DNA of 64,000 bases, taken from the NCBI GenBank assembly GCA_947631625.1, contig CANRMA010000003.1, positions 141,896 through 205,895 on the forward strand, read 5' to 3'. Source of the stretch: an uncultured Lachnospiraceae bacterium. Its GTDB lineage: Bacteria > Bacillota > Clostridia > Lachnospirales > Lachnospiraceae. A program made the position numbers and the translations under genes. The notes beneath the pieces are model-generated. The model did no database searches and was not told the origin of the DNA. It saw nothing but the letters and a program-made list of their open reading frames with translations. Positions 1-7,717 of this stretch are shown here, piece by piece (positions within the stretch are counted from its first letter, which is position 1; every line of letters begins with the position of its first letter).

Positions 1-880
1 CAAGCACGAAAGATGTGTGAGCACCGTTTAAAATACGTACTTTTCTCTGTTTATAAGGCTTCTGATTGTCAGTAAAAATAACCGGAAGTCCCGCCTTAGG
101 CAGCGGCAGTTCGTTACTTATATCTTTGGAACTCTCAATTACCCAGAGCGCAAAAGGCTCGCCGGTAACGATAAGGTCATCCTGATAACCAAACTCCTTG
201 CAAAGCTCTTCGGCCTCGTCTCTCGGATAGCCCGTAACGATCCTGTCTACCAGTGTGGACGTAAATACGCAGGCGTCATCCAACCATTTTGCAAATCCGT
301 CCTCCAAGCCCCAAAGCTTAGCCAGTTTAAGAACGCACTCTCTTAAATGAATGCCGTTGTCGTCAATAAGCTCTACAGGGAGCATTATAAGACCCTTGTC
401 TTTATCTCCGTTAAAATGTTTGTATCTTTCAAACAAAAATTTGGTAAGTTTTCCCGGAAAAGTCTTAGGCGGATTCAACTCAAATTTATCCGTATCGTCA
501 TATACTATGCCTGCCTCGGTCGTGTTGGACACTACAAAACGCAATGTATCCAGTTTGGCAAAAGAAGCATACTTATCATATTCTTCTATAGCGTCCACGG
601 CGTCCGTACAGCTTGTTATTATACGGTTGATCTTCTTGGCCTCACCGTTGTCAATACCTCTAAGCTGCACCGTATACTGGCATTCCTGATTGTGGAAACG
701 CTCCAGATTTCCGAATTCAATGGGTTTTACCAATACGATATCACCGTCGAATTCTCCCTTTTCATTTGCGATGTCGATCATATAATCAACAAACGCGCGG
801 AGAAAGTTACCTTCCCCAAACTGCAGAACCTTTACCGGTCTTTCAACCTTTCCTGTTTTCTTTTTGTTTAAAAGTTCCAT
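1..880 (-). CDS. uxaB: Tagaturonate reductase (altronate oxidoreductase), partial at left edge
   Basis: Reduces D-tagaturonate to D-altronate with NADH in the isomerase branch of galacturonate catabolism. The visible N-terminal ~293 residues start MELLNKKKTGKVERP and contain the mannitol-dehydrogenase-type Rossmann start VKVLQFGEGNFLRAF, then VVSNTTEAG, LIMLPVELIDDNG and TGEPFALWVIE, all characteristic of UxaB; the ATG is at 880 behind an AAAGGAGAC-like site. The C-terminal part lies beyond the window. The usual partner altronate dehydratase (uxaA) is not in the window and may follow downstream, off the left edge (inference). The gene is divergent from uxaC, with a decayed nuclease gene between. 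Family call is confident; activity is inferred from motifs and pathway neighbours. Confidence 0.9.
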   Translation of the reverse strand, partial: MELLNKKKTGKVERPVKVLQFGEGNFLRAFVDYMIDIANEKGEFDGDIVLVKPIEFGNLERFHNQECQYTVQLRGIDNGEAKKINRIITSCTDAVDAIEEYDKYASFAKLDTLRFVVSNTTEAGIVYDDTDKFELNPPKTFPGKLTKFLFERYKHFNGDKDKGLIMLPVELIDDNGIHLRECVLKLAKLWGLEDGFAKWLDDACVFTSTLVDRIVTGYPRDEAEELCKEFGYQDDLIVTGEPFALWVIESSKDISNELPLPKAGLPVIFTDNQKPYKQRKVRILNGAHTSFVL

Positions 881-913
881 GCTTTTATGTCTCCTTTCTT
901 TATCTATCCCTAA

Positions 914-976
914 TTAGGCAATTGCGAAACGCTGATTTACATCTTTGAGATTGCGCAGATTTAGCAAAACTGCTGT
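914..976. repeat. Left-end fragment of the TAGGYRATTGCGAAAY repeat family, in the uxaB leader
   Basis: TAGGCAATTGCGAAAC at 914-929 matches the terminal repeat of the full copies at 4634, 52797 and 56487. It is followed by ATTGCGCAGATTTAGCAAA, the second conserved block. The rest of the element and the right end are absent. It lies between the uxaB start codon and its likely promoter, so it should be transcribed as 5' leader. Confidence 0.6.
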
Positions 977-1104
977 TAAGAACTCACAAATCCCTATATA
1001 ATCTATATAATAAATATAAATATATAAGCCAACAAAAAAACGCCAACTCTGCTGTTTGGTATGATTTTGTACATTTTTTCCAATGTAATGATATTCTCTT
1101 AATA

Positions 1105-1133
1105 TTTTTACACATTTTGTACAACTAAGTCAA
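1105..1133 (-). promoter_or_regulatory. Possible uxaB promoter
   Basis: On the minus strand TTGACT (1128-1133) and TAAAAA (1105-1110) are separated by exactly 17 bases. The -10 is weak. The AT-rich stretch 977-1247 around it holds no recognisable gene. Confidence 0.45.
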
Positions 1134-1247
1134 TATATATTTATATACAAATTTATATTTTTTACATAAGCGTACAATATAATGGACTTTTATAGAGTAT
1201 TTTAACGGTTTTTTAAATAACCTGATTTTTTATCGCTTGATATTATT

Positions 1248-1833
1248 TTAACGATAAGACAGGCCGTATTCTTTATACAAAAGCTTTCTGGCCTGTTCGT
1301 CGTTTACTGCAAGCAATACATCTTCTGTCCTGCCGTCGGCAAACAGGCGTTTTATTAAGGTTGACATAAGCTGCTCGCCGAGTCTGTGGCCTTCTTTACG
1401 CCCTTTTTTAATGCCAGTTCTTCTACATAATCGCTGTAATCACACATTTTTCGCATCTCCTCTCTTAGTTCTTTGGTCATTGGTATATCAAATTCTTTTT
1501 CCAGTATCTCTTTCTTTTCTTCCGCCTTCTTCTTTTGAGAAAACAGTACCGACAGCAATCGTATCAGGCTGCTGCAGTCCGGACTGTCTTGGATATTTCG
1601 GGGTTTCCCTCTATATATGTTTCTTCGATCTCTTTTATGCTGCAGGCCGAATATTCTTCCGCGCAGTATTTCAGTATCCATGCCAGGATGCTTTTATTTG
1701 AAAGCAGCTTCTTACACGAACTGTCCAGTGATACTTTATTTTGGTCAAAAGTGTCAATGTGTTTTGACAAAATATTTTGCACCCTGCGGTCTTTCCCCGG
1801 CAGATCTTTCTTTAATTCAGTTTTTTCATTCAA
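1248..1833 (-). pseudogene. Decayed Rpn/PD-(D/E)XK nuclease-family gene
   Basis: The N-terminal part (MNEKTELKKDLPGKDRR..., with the family-typical LLSNKSILAWILKYCAEEY and YIEGNPEIS) is readable from 1833. After NPEIS the catalytic middle of the protein is missing and the text jumps to a typical C-terminal region (LLSVLFSQKKKAEEKKEILEKEFDIPMTKELREEMRKMCDYSDYVEELALKKG) in another frame. A second frame change follows: the tail continues RKEGHRLGEQLMSTLIKRLF...KLLYKEYGLSYR with a stop at 1248. Full members are about 300 residues or more; this has a large internal deletion plus frameshifts and cannot be functional. An intact, only distantly similar Rpn-type gene is at 62862-63851. Confidence 0.75.
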
Positions 1834-2194
1834 GTTATCTTTTCGTCCTCCTTTGCATTATGGATATGTTATTTTAGCGCGCAGGAGTGGTGAACTTGAA
1901 ACAGACTGGGCATATCATATGCCTCAAGCCGCGCAATCCTGCCAAACAAAAAGTGGATTCCTGGCAGAACTGCCGGATTATGTAGCTGCATGTTCAATTA
2001 ACAGTTATCATAATTTAGAACCAAGATTTGTTTTATTTCGATTATAATATCATAAAGCGTATACCTTTTCAAGAGACAATTACTGTTTTTTATATATATT
2101 TTTATACATAAATTACTAACTTCTATATATAAATTACTGATTTTTAAGCACAATTTTTTATAGAAAACGAGTAAACGAATTTAACCGTTTTAGG
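1834..2194. other. Intergenic region without recognisable gene
   Basis: No convincing coding sequence on either strand. It holds a perfect 7+1+7 palindrome GGCATATCATATGCC at 1909-1923 and an AT-rich stretch with two imperfect copies of ATAAATTACT near 2107-2140. An imperfect inverted repeat around 2168-2192 (AAACG...CGTTT) lies just upstream of the uxaC promoter and could be an operator, but no regulator gene is nearby. Confidence 0.4.
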
Positions 2195-2223
2195 TTGCTT
2201 TATTTTCAGTCATAATGTATAAT
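2195..2223 (+). promoter_or_regulatory. uxaC-kduI promoter
   Basis: TTGCTT (2195-2200) and a perfect TATAAT (2218-2223) with a 17-base spacer, 95 bases before the uxaC start. Confidence 0.65.
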
Positions 2224-2317
2224 TATTTTATATGCAAACTCTTATATTTTTCTGCAAATTTACATAAGATAACCAGTTTGCAAAGCATTTTATTTTATAA
2301 AGAAAAGAGGGAACAAA

Positions 2318-3736
2318 ATGAGACAATTTATGGACAAAAACTTTTTACTCTCTAACGAAACGGCGCAAAAGCTCTATTTTGACTTTGCCGCCGACACTCC
2401 TGTACTGGATTATCACTGTCATATCAATCCGCAGGAGATCTGCGAAGACCGCCGGTTTGAAAATATCACTCAGGTATGGTTGGGCGGCGATCACTACAAA
2501 TGGCGTTTTATGCGTTCATGCGGCGTTGATGAATATTATATAACGGGAGATGCGCCCGATAAGGAGAAATTCTTAAAATGGGCTGAATGTCTCGGAAAAG
2601 CGATAGGCAATCCGCTTTTCCACTGGTCTCATCTGGAACTTCAGAAATATTTCGGTTATACAGGCGTACTTAATAAGAAAACTGCCGAAGAAGTATGGGA
2701 ACTCTGCAACAAGAAGCTGGCAGAGCCTTCCATGTCGGTACGCAGCCTTATCAAACAATCCAACGTTACTTTAATATGCACCACCGACGATCCGGTGGAT
2801 TCTCTTGAATGGCACCAAAAGTTGGCTCAGGACGCTTCTTTCGATGTTAAGGTGCTTCCTGCATGGCGCCCCGACAAGGCCATGAATATCGAAAAACCCA
2901 CCTACAAGGATTACCTTTCTACGTTATCTTCTGTTTCGGGCGTTAATATATCTACATTTGCAGACTTATGCAACGCGCTGCGCAATCGTATGGATTTCTT
3001 CGCATCAATGGGCTGCTCGGTTTCCGATCATGCGCTTGAATATGTGATGTATGCTCCCGCGTCGGACAGCGAGATCGAGGCGATCTTTGCAAAGCGTATG
3101 GGCGGCAGCGGCGTTACACGCGAGGAAGAGCTTAAATTTAAGACTGCATTTATGATCTTTGTCGGAAAAGAGTATGCAAAACGAGGCTGGGTAATGCAGC
3201 TGCACTACGGCTGCAAGCGTGACAACAATACGCCTATGTTTGACAAACTTGGCCCCGATACAGGTTATGACTGTATCAATAACTATGCTCCTTCTTCCGA
3301 AATGGCAGATTACTTAAATGCTCTAAATAAGACGAATGAGCTTCCCAAAACGATTATTTACAGTTTAAATCCCAACGACAATCAGGCTATCGGAACGATA
3401 CTGGGCTGTTTCCAAGATTCAACCGCTGCAGCAAAGATTCAGCAGGGTTCGGCATGGTGGTTCAACGATCATAAGACAGGTATGCAGGATCAGATGATTT
3501 CACTTGCAAATCTGGGCAATCTGTCAGGTTTCGTAGGAATGCTCACAGACTCAAGAAGCTTCCTTTCCTATACACGCCACGACTACTTCCGCAGGATTCT
3601 CTGCAATCTGTTCGGAACATGGGTGGAAAACGGAGAATATCCTGCCGACTATGAAACCCTCGGCGAGATAGTAAAAGGCATCTGCTATAATAATGCTATC
3701 AAGTATTTCGGGTTTGATTTAAAACCTCAGGAATAA
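2318..3736 (+). CDS. uxaC: Glucuronate/galacturonate isomerase
   Basis: Interconverts D-glucuronate and D-fructuronate, and D-galacturonate and D-tagaturonate, the first step of cytoplasmic uronate catabolism. The 472-residue product has the family's amidohydrolase-like start MRQFMDKNFLLSNETAQKLY, the metal-ligand motif DYHCHINPQEI at about residues 30-40, GNPLFHWSHLELQ, and late motifs LNPNDNQAIGT, WWFNDHKTGM and LTDSRSFLSYTRHDYFRR. Full length for the family. The start follows AGAGGGAAC at normal spacing. It is followed after 28 bases by kduI, so the two are probably cotranscribed; uxaB, divergent upstream, takes the tagaturonate product. Confidence 0.95.
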   Translation: MRQFMDKNFLLSNETAQKLYFDFAADTPVLDYHCHINPQEICEDRRFENITQVWLGGDHYKWRFMRSCGVDEYYITGDAPDKEKFLKWAECLGKAIGNPLFHWSHLELQKYFGYTGVLNKKTAEEVWELCNKKLAEPSMSVRSLIKQSNVTLICTTDDPVDSLEWHQKLAQDASFDVKVLPAWRPDKAMNIEKPTYKDYLSTLSSVSGVNISTFADLCNALRNRMDFFASMGCSVSDHALEYVMYAPASDSEIEAIFAKRMGGSGVTREEELKFKTAFMIFVGKEYAKRGWVMQLHYGCKRDNNTPMFDKLGPDTGYDCINNYAPSSEMADYLNALNKTNELPKTIIYSLNPNDNQAIGTILGCFQDSTAAAKIQQGSAWWFNDHKTGMQDQMISLANLGNLSGFVGMLTDSRSFLSYTRHDYFRRILCNLFGTWVENGEYPADYETLGEIVKGICYNNAIKYFGFDLKPQE

Positions 3737-3764
3737 TTTTAAGAAATCAGAAAGGATGACAAAA

Positions 3765-4625
3765 ATGGAATTAAGAACGGCAGCTTCACCAAAGGACGTT
3801 AAACATTATACGACAGAGCGTTTACGCGAGGAATTTCTTATTGACGACTTATTTAAAAAGGATGAAATCAAACTGGTATACAGCCATATCGACCGTATAA
3901 TCACAGGTTCCGCCGTTCCGGTAAAGCCTTTGCAGCTTACGGCGGGAGACGAGCTTCGCGCCCAGTATTTTTGTGAAAGACGTGAACTCGGCGTTATCAA
4001 TATCGGCAATGCCGGAAAGATCAAAATAGACGGTAAGGTTTATGAGGTAGGCCACAAAGAAGGTATGTATATAGGAATGGGGTCTAAAGAGATCATTTTT
4101 GAAAGCGTTGATCCCAATTCTCCGGCTAAATTTTACTTAAACAGCGCTCCGGCGCATATGACTTATCCTACCGTTTTGATCAAGCCTGAGGGCGAGGCGG
4201 CGGAAGGCGTTGTTATCGTTAAAGACTGCAACAAGGTGGAACTCGGTTCCTTAGAGGGCGCAAACCACAGAACTATATGCAAATACATACTTCCCGGTCA
4301 GGTTGAAAGCTGTCAGCTTGAAATGGGAATGACCAAATTGGAGCCCGGCAGCGTATGGAATACAATGCCTTGTCATACGCATGACAGACGTATGGAGGTT
4401 TATCTTTATTTCGATATGCCGGAAGACGCTCTCGTAATGCACTATATGGGCGAGCCTACCGAAACCCGCCACATAGTTATGAGAAACGAGCAGGCAGTTA
4501 TCTCTCCGAGCTGGTCGATCCACTCAGGCTGCGGTACACAGGCGTATACCTTTATCTGGGGCATGGTCGGAGAAAATCAGGATTTTGACGATATGGACGA
4601 CTGCGCTATGAAGGATTTGTTGTAA
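3765..4625 (+). CDS. kduI: 5-dehydro-4-deoxy-D-glucuronate isomerase (cupin type)
   Basis: Isomerises 5-keto-4-deoxyuronate, released from pectin or other polyuronides by lyases, to 3-deoxy-D-glycero-2,5-hexodiulosonate. The product has the KduI start MELRTAASPKDVKHYTTERLREEFLI and the metal-binding PCHTHDRRMEVYLYFDM and WSIHSGCGT motifs. I place the start at 3765 rather than the ATG at 3756, because AAAGGA lies 8-9 bases before 3765 but directly abuts 3756; this gives 286 residues, close to the usual ~278. Part of the uxaC operon. A second, unrelated candidate isomerase for the same substrate lies 247 bases downstream. Confidence 0.93.
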   Translation: MELRTAASPKDVKHYTTERLREEFLIDDLFKKDEIKLVYSHIDRIITGSAVPVKPLQLTAGDELRAQYFCERRELGVINIGNAGKIKIDGKVYEVGHKEGMYIGMGSKEIIFESVDPNSPAKFYLNSAPAHMTYPTVLIKPEGEAAEGVVIVKDCNKVELGSLEGANHRTICKYILPGQVESCQLEMGMTKLEPGSVWNTMPCHTHDRRMEVYLYFDMPEDALVMHYMGEPTETRHIVMRNEQAVISPSWSIHSGCGTQAYTFIWGMVGENQDFDDMDDCAMKDLL

Positions 4626-4633
4626 TTTAAAAT

Positions 4634-4841
4634 AGGCGATTGCGAAATTCAGATTTGCGTTACCTTTATTGTGCAAATTTAACAAACTCTTGCAGGCACG
4701 CTTTCGCTGCGTTTCACCCGCAGCGGTACTAAGGCTGCAAAATACGCAGCCCAAGTGCCGGCGGGTTCAAAGCACCTGCAATGAGTCTTGTTAAATCTGC
4801 ACAATCAATATACGTATGGAAAGAATTTCGCAGTTACCTTA
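4634..4841. repeat. Full-length ~208-bp palindromic repeat (copy A)
   Basis: Ends AGGCGATTGCGAAATTC and GAATTTCGCAGTTACCT are near-perfect inverted repeats. Inside is a second nested pair, TTGTGCAAATTTAACAA and TTGTTAAATCTGCACAA, around a GC-rich core. Read on the minus strand the interior aligns almost base for base with the copies at 52797 and 56487. The 10-base direct repeat TAATTTAAAA is at 4623-4632 and 4844-4853, consistent with a target-site duplication. It separates kduI from the next gene. Confidence 0.8.
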
Positions 4842-4872
4842 TTTAATTTAAAATAGAAAGGTTGTAAACAAA

Positions 4873-5511
4873 ATGAAAATAGCATTGATCAATGAAAACA
4901 GTCAGGCCGCTAAAAATGAAATGGTCTATAATACTTTAAAATCAGTTGTAGAGCCTATGGGACACGAGGTTTTTAACTACGGTATGTATTCAGCAGAAGA
5001 TGAAAACCAGCTCACCTATGTACAAAACGGTATACTTGCGGCGGTTCTGCTCAATTCCAAAGCAGCTGACTTTGTAATAACAGGCTGCGGAACCGGTGAA
5101 GGCGCTATGCTTGCCTGCAATTCATTCCCGCAGGTGCTTTGCGGACACATCGAGTCTCCGCTTGACGCTTATCTTTTCTCACAGGTAAACGACGGTAACT
5201 GTATCGCTCTCCCTTTTGCAGAGAATTTCGGCTGGGGCGGCGAGTTAAACCTGACTTATATTTTTGAAAAATTGTTCTGCGCTCCCGGCGGCGGCGGATA
5301 TCCTAAGGAAAGAGTCGTTCCCGAACAGCGTAACAAGAAAATTCTGGACGAAGTTAAGAAGGTAACTCATACGGATATGGTCTATATCCTTGAGAATCTT
5401 GATAAAGAGCTTGTAAAAGGCGCTTTGAGCGGCAAAAACTTCTCGGAATACTTCTTTGCCAACTGCAAGGATGAGGCTATTGCTGAAGCTGTTAAGAAAA
5501 TATTGGCATAA
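4873..5511 (+). CDS. RpiB/LacA/LacB-family sugar isomerase, possible unsaturated-uronate isomerase (DhuI-like)
   Basis: The 212-residue product has the RpiB/LacAB fold signature: an N-terminal strand with MKIALINENSQAAKNE and the active-site loop VITGCGTGEGAMLACNS (about residues 74-90) with the catalytic cysteine. Classic ribose-5-phosphate isomerase B has about 150 residues; the extra ~60 C-terminal residues match the longer subgroup that includes DhuI, reported to isomerise 4-deoxy-L-threo-5-hexosulose uronate in streptococci and lactobacilli (from memory). Its place between kduI and eda/kdgK supports a uronate role, but a pentose- or hexose-phosphate isomerase cannot be excluded. Ribosome site GAAAGGTTG precedes the ATG. 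Confidence 0.75.
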   Translation: MKIALINENSQAAKNEMVYNTLKSVVEPMGHEVFNYGMYSAEDENQLTYVQNGILAAVLLNSKAADFVITGCGTGEGAMLACNSFPQVLCGHIESPLDAYLFSQVNDGNCIALPFAENFGWGGELNLTYIFEKLFCAPGGGGYPKERVVPEQRNKKILDEVKKVTHTDMVYILENLDKELVKGALSGKNFSEYFFANCKDEAIAEAVKKILA

Positions 5512-5513
5512 GA

Positions 5514-5570
5514 TAGGTAAAATTGCGGAATGTTGATTTATGTTTTTTAGAAAGAAATTCGCAATCACCT
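5514..5570. repeat. Short derivative of the palindromic repeat family (copy B)
   Basis: TAGGTAAAATTGCGG and ATTCGCAATCACCT form the inverted ends of a 57-base hairpin that lacks the GC-rich core. It begins two bases after the stop codon of the isomerase gene. No clear direct repeat flanks it. Confidence 0.5.
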
Positions 5571-5587
5571 GTTATTTAATCGTCAAA

Positions 5588-5617
5588 AAGAGCTGTCACT
5601 TTGATGTGGCAGCTCTT
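5588..5617 (+). terminator. Bidirectional terminator between isomerase gene and eda
   Basis: Stem AAGAGCTGTCAC / GTGGCAGCTCTT (12 pairs, one G-U) with a TTTGAT loop, followed by TTATTGTT on the plus strand and by an A/T-rich run on the other side. It lies between convergent genes. Confidence 0.75.
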
Positions 5618-5654
5618 TTATTGTTATCGAAATATTAATCGAATACCTGCGTTC

Positions 5655-6284
5655 TTACGCTCCAGCATTCTTACGCGCTTCTTTGCAAAGTTCAGTGATC
5701 TTATCGAAGTTTCCTGCGGCAATATCGTCCTTTTTGCATACCCAACTTCCGCCTACTGCAAAAATTGCCTTATTTGCAACAAATTCTGCAATATTGTCGC
5801 TGTTTACGCCGCCGGTAGGAATGAACTGCATATCCGTAAACGGAGCCGAAAGGTTTTTGATAGCATTTAAACCGCCATATACATTAGCGGGGAAGAATTT
5901 AACAACTCTAAGACCAAGTTTGCGCGCTGCCATGATCTCGGTAGGGGTAACGCAGCCGGGCGCAACGTCGATGCCTTTATCAATACACCATTTTACGGTT
6001 TCTTCATCAAAACCGGGAGAAACTATGAATTTAGCTCCCGCATCAACCGCCTGTTTAGCCTGATCAAGATTGAGCACTGTGCCAACGCCGACTATCATAT
6101 CGGGGCACTCAGCGGCAACCTTTTTGATACTGTCTATCGCAGCGGCCGTGCGCAGTGTGATCTCCATTACATTGATCCCGCCGGCGAGCAAGGCTTTGGC
6201 TGTGGGAACCGCATCTTTTGCGTCCTCGATAACCACTACCGGAACGATGATCGATTTTTTCATGCTGTCTGTAATACTGCTCAT
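5655..6284 (-). CDS. eda: 2-dehydro-3-deoxyphosphogluconate (KDPG) aldolase
   Basis: Cleaves KDPG to pyruvate and glyceraldehyde-3-phosphate, the last step joining uronate breakdown to glycolysis. The 209-residue product matches the class I family length: VMEITLRTAAA carries the catalytic glutamate (about residue 43), VGVGTVLNLDQA and FIVSPGF line the barrel, and VKFFPANVYGG carries the Schiff-base lysine (about residue 130), followed by the phosphate-binding TGGVN. It begins 36 bases after the stop of the upstream kdgK-type gene and should be cotranscribed with it. Some family members also act on 4-hydroxy-2-oxoglutarate. Confidence 0.93.
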   Translation of the reverse strand: MSSITDSMKKSIIVPVVVIEDAKDAVPTAKALLAGGINVMEITLRTAAAIDSIKKVAAECPDMIVGVGTVLNLDQAKQAVDAGAKFIVSPGFDEETVKWCIDKGIDVAPGCVTPTEIMAARKLGLRVVKFFPANVYGGLNAIKNLSAPFTDMQFIPTGGVNSDNIAEFVANKAIFAVGGSWVCKKDDIAAGNFDKITELCKEARKNAGA

Positions 6285-6320
6285 TTCAATATCCTCCTAT
6301 ACCCTCTAAATTATAATTAA

Positions 6321-7418
6321 TTAACGCTGTACTCTGGCTCCTGCGCCGCCCATAATAGCTTCAACTTCTTTTCTGCTTGCCATTGTGGTATCGCCGGGTG
6401 TCGTCATAGCAAGTGCGCCATGTGCAGCACCGTAATTTACCGCCTGCTCAGCATCCTGTGTCGTCATAAGTCCGAAAATAAGGCCGGATGCAAATGAGTC
6501 GCCGCCACCTACACGATCCATGATCTCAAGACCATTGTAATCTTTCGCTTTGTATATCTCGCCGTCAGCCCAGCAGATAGCACTCCAGTCATTGACCGTA
6601 GCGGTCTTAACCTGACGAAGCGTTGTAGCAACCGCCTTGAAGTTAGGATAAGTCTTGGCTGCCTCGTTTATCATCTTCTTATATCCGTCAAGATTCAGAG
6701 TCTTTAAGTTTGCATCATTTCCTTCAATCTCAAAACCAAGACAGGCTGTAAAGTCTTCTTCGTTACCGATCATAACGTCTACGTATTTAGCGATCTCTTT
6801 ATTTACTTCCTGAGCCTTGGCCTGTCCGCCGATAGCGCTCCACATTGAAGGACGATAGTTAAGGTCGTAGGAAATAACCGTACCGTATTTCTTAGCTGTC
6901 TTGATAGCGGCCAAAACCGTCTCGCATGACTGCTCTGACAAAGCTGCGTAAATACCGCCTGTATGTAACCAGCGTACTCCCAGTTCTCCGAAAATATGAT
7001 CAAAATCAAAATCTTCCGGCGTAGCCTTTGAAATAGCTGTGTTGGCACGATCTGAGCAGCCTACCGCACCTCTTATGCCAAAACCTCTTTCGGTAAAGTT
7101 CAGACCGTTACGGCAGATACGTCCGATACCGTCTGTTTTCATCCATTTTATCAAAGAAGTATCAACGCCGCCCTGATTAATGAAGTCCTCCATAAGCATA
7201 CCTACCTCATTGTCAGCAAACGCCGTAATAACCGCCGTATTCATCTTAAAGCATTTTCTCAGGCCACGAATAACGTTGTATTCTCCGCCGCCTTCCCAAG
7301 CTCTGAAAGATCTTGCCGTACGTATCCTTCCCTCGCCGGGGTCCAATCTGAGCATAACCTCTCCAAGCGATACTGCATCAAACTTACATTCACTTTCCGG
7401 TCTTAAGTTTAAATTCAT
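6321..7418 (-). CDS. kdgK: PfkB-family kinase, 2-dehydro-3-deoxygluconokinase (KDG kinase), copy 1
   Basis: Phosphorylates 2-keto-3-deoxygluconate to KDPG, the substrate of the adjacent aldolase. The 365-residue protein has the ribokinase-fold start FDAVSLGEVMLRLDPGEGRIRTARSFRAWEGGGEYNV and PfkB signature 2 MDRVGGGDSFASGLIFG (around residue 300) with the catalytic aspartate. AGGAGG lies 9 bases before the ATG. It leads a kdgK-eda operon. A second, divergent kinase of the same family at 7718 shares the start and signature motifs but differs in the middle, so the division of labour is unknown; one may use a different keto-deoxy sugar acid. Confidence 0.85.
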   Translation of the reverse strand: MNLNLRPESECKFDAVSLGEVMLRLDPGEGRIRTARSFRAWEGGGEYNVIRGLRKCFKMNTAVITAFADNEVGMLMEDFINQGGVDTSLIKWMKTDGIGRICRNGLNFTERGFGIRGAVGCSDRANTAISKATPEDFDFDHIFGELGVRWLHTGGIYAALSEQSCETVLAAIKTAKKYGTVISYDLNYRPSMWSAIGGQAKAQEVNKEIAKYVDVMIGNEEDFTACLGFEIEGNDANLKTLNLDGYKKMINEAAKTYPNFKAVATTLRQVKTATVNDWSAICWADGEIYKAKDYNGLEIMDRVGGGDSFASGLIFGLMTTQDAEQAVNYGAAHGALAMTTPGDTTMASRKEVEAIMGGAGARVQR

Positions 7419-7499
7419 GAAACAAATTCCTCCTGTTCTGCGGATTTCTTAATCTGCCCTTTATTTTGGGTGGAGGGTCAATAAAAACCACCTAGTTTT

Positions 7500-7528
7500 A
7501 TTATAGTTTGAAACTGTAATATTCTCAA
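7500..7528 (-). promoter_or_regulatory. kdgK-eda promoter
   Basis: On the minus strand TTGAGA (7523-7528), 17-base spacer, perfect TATAAT (7500-7505). About 82 bases before the start codon of the copy 1 kinase. Confidence 0.7.
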
Positions 7529-7580
7529 TAATTTTTTCTAATTTTTACTAAAAATTTTTTAAACTTTAGCATAAGTTTTG

Positions 7581-7609
7581 TTGAAATAGTTGCCTAGTCA
7601 GGTTAAAAT
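7581..7609 (+). promoter_or_regulatory. Promoter of the second kdgK-type gene
   Basis: TTGAAA (7581-7586), 17-base spacer, TAAAAT (7604-7609). It is divergent from the kdgK-eda promoter; the two -35 boxes are only ~53 bases apart, so one operator could control both. Confidence 0.65.
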
Positions 7610-7628
7610 AGTAGATATCAGGTTATAC

Positions 7629-7686
7629 AGGTAATTGCAAAGCTTAGTATATGCGTATATTTATTGTGCAGATTTAACAATTACCT
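7629..7686. repeat. Short derivative of the palindromic repeat family (copy C)
   Basis: AGGTAATTG at 7629-7637 pairs with CAATTACCT at 7678-7686, and the conserved block TTATTGTGCAGATTTAACAA lies inside. The 58-base element falls between promoter and start codon, so it forms part of the mRNA leader. Confidence 0.6.
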
Positions 7687-7717
7687 TAACAGAAGGTTGT
7701 ATAAAAGGAGGTTACCC

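Noticed and set aside
347..871. A 174-codon plus-strand open frame opposite uxaB
   Set aside because: The minus strand encodes recognisable UxaB over the whole stretch; the plus-strand product resembles no family.
4634..4841. tRNA-like GGTTCAAAG segment in repeat copy A
   Set aside because: No acceptor or anticodon stem can be drawn around it; it is part of the element's GC-rich core.
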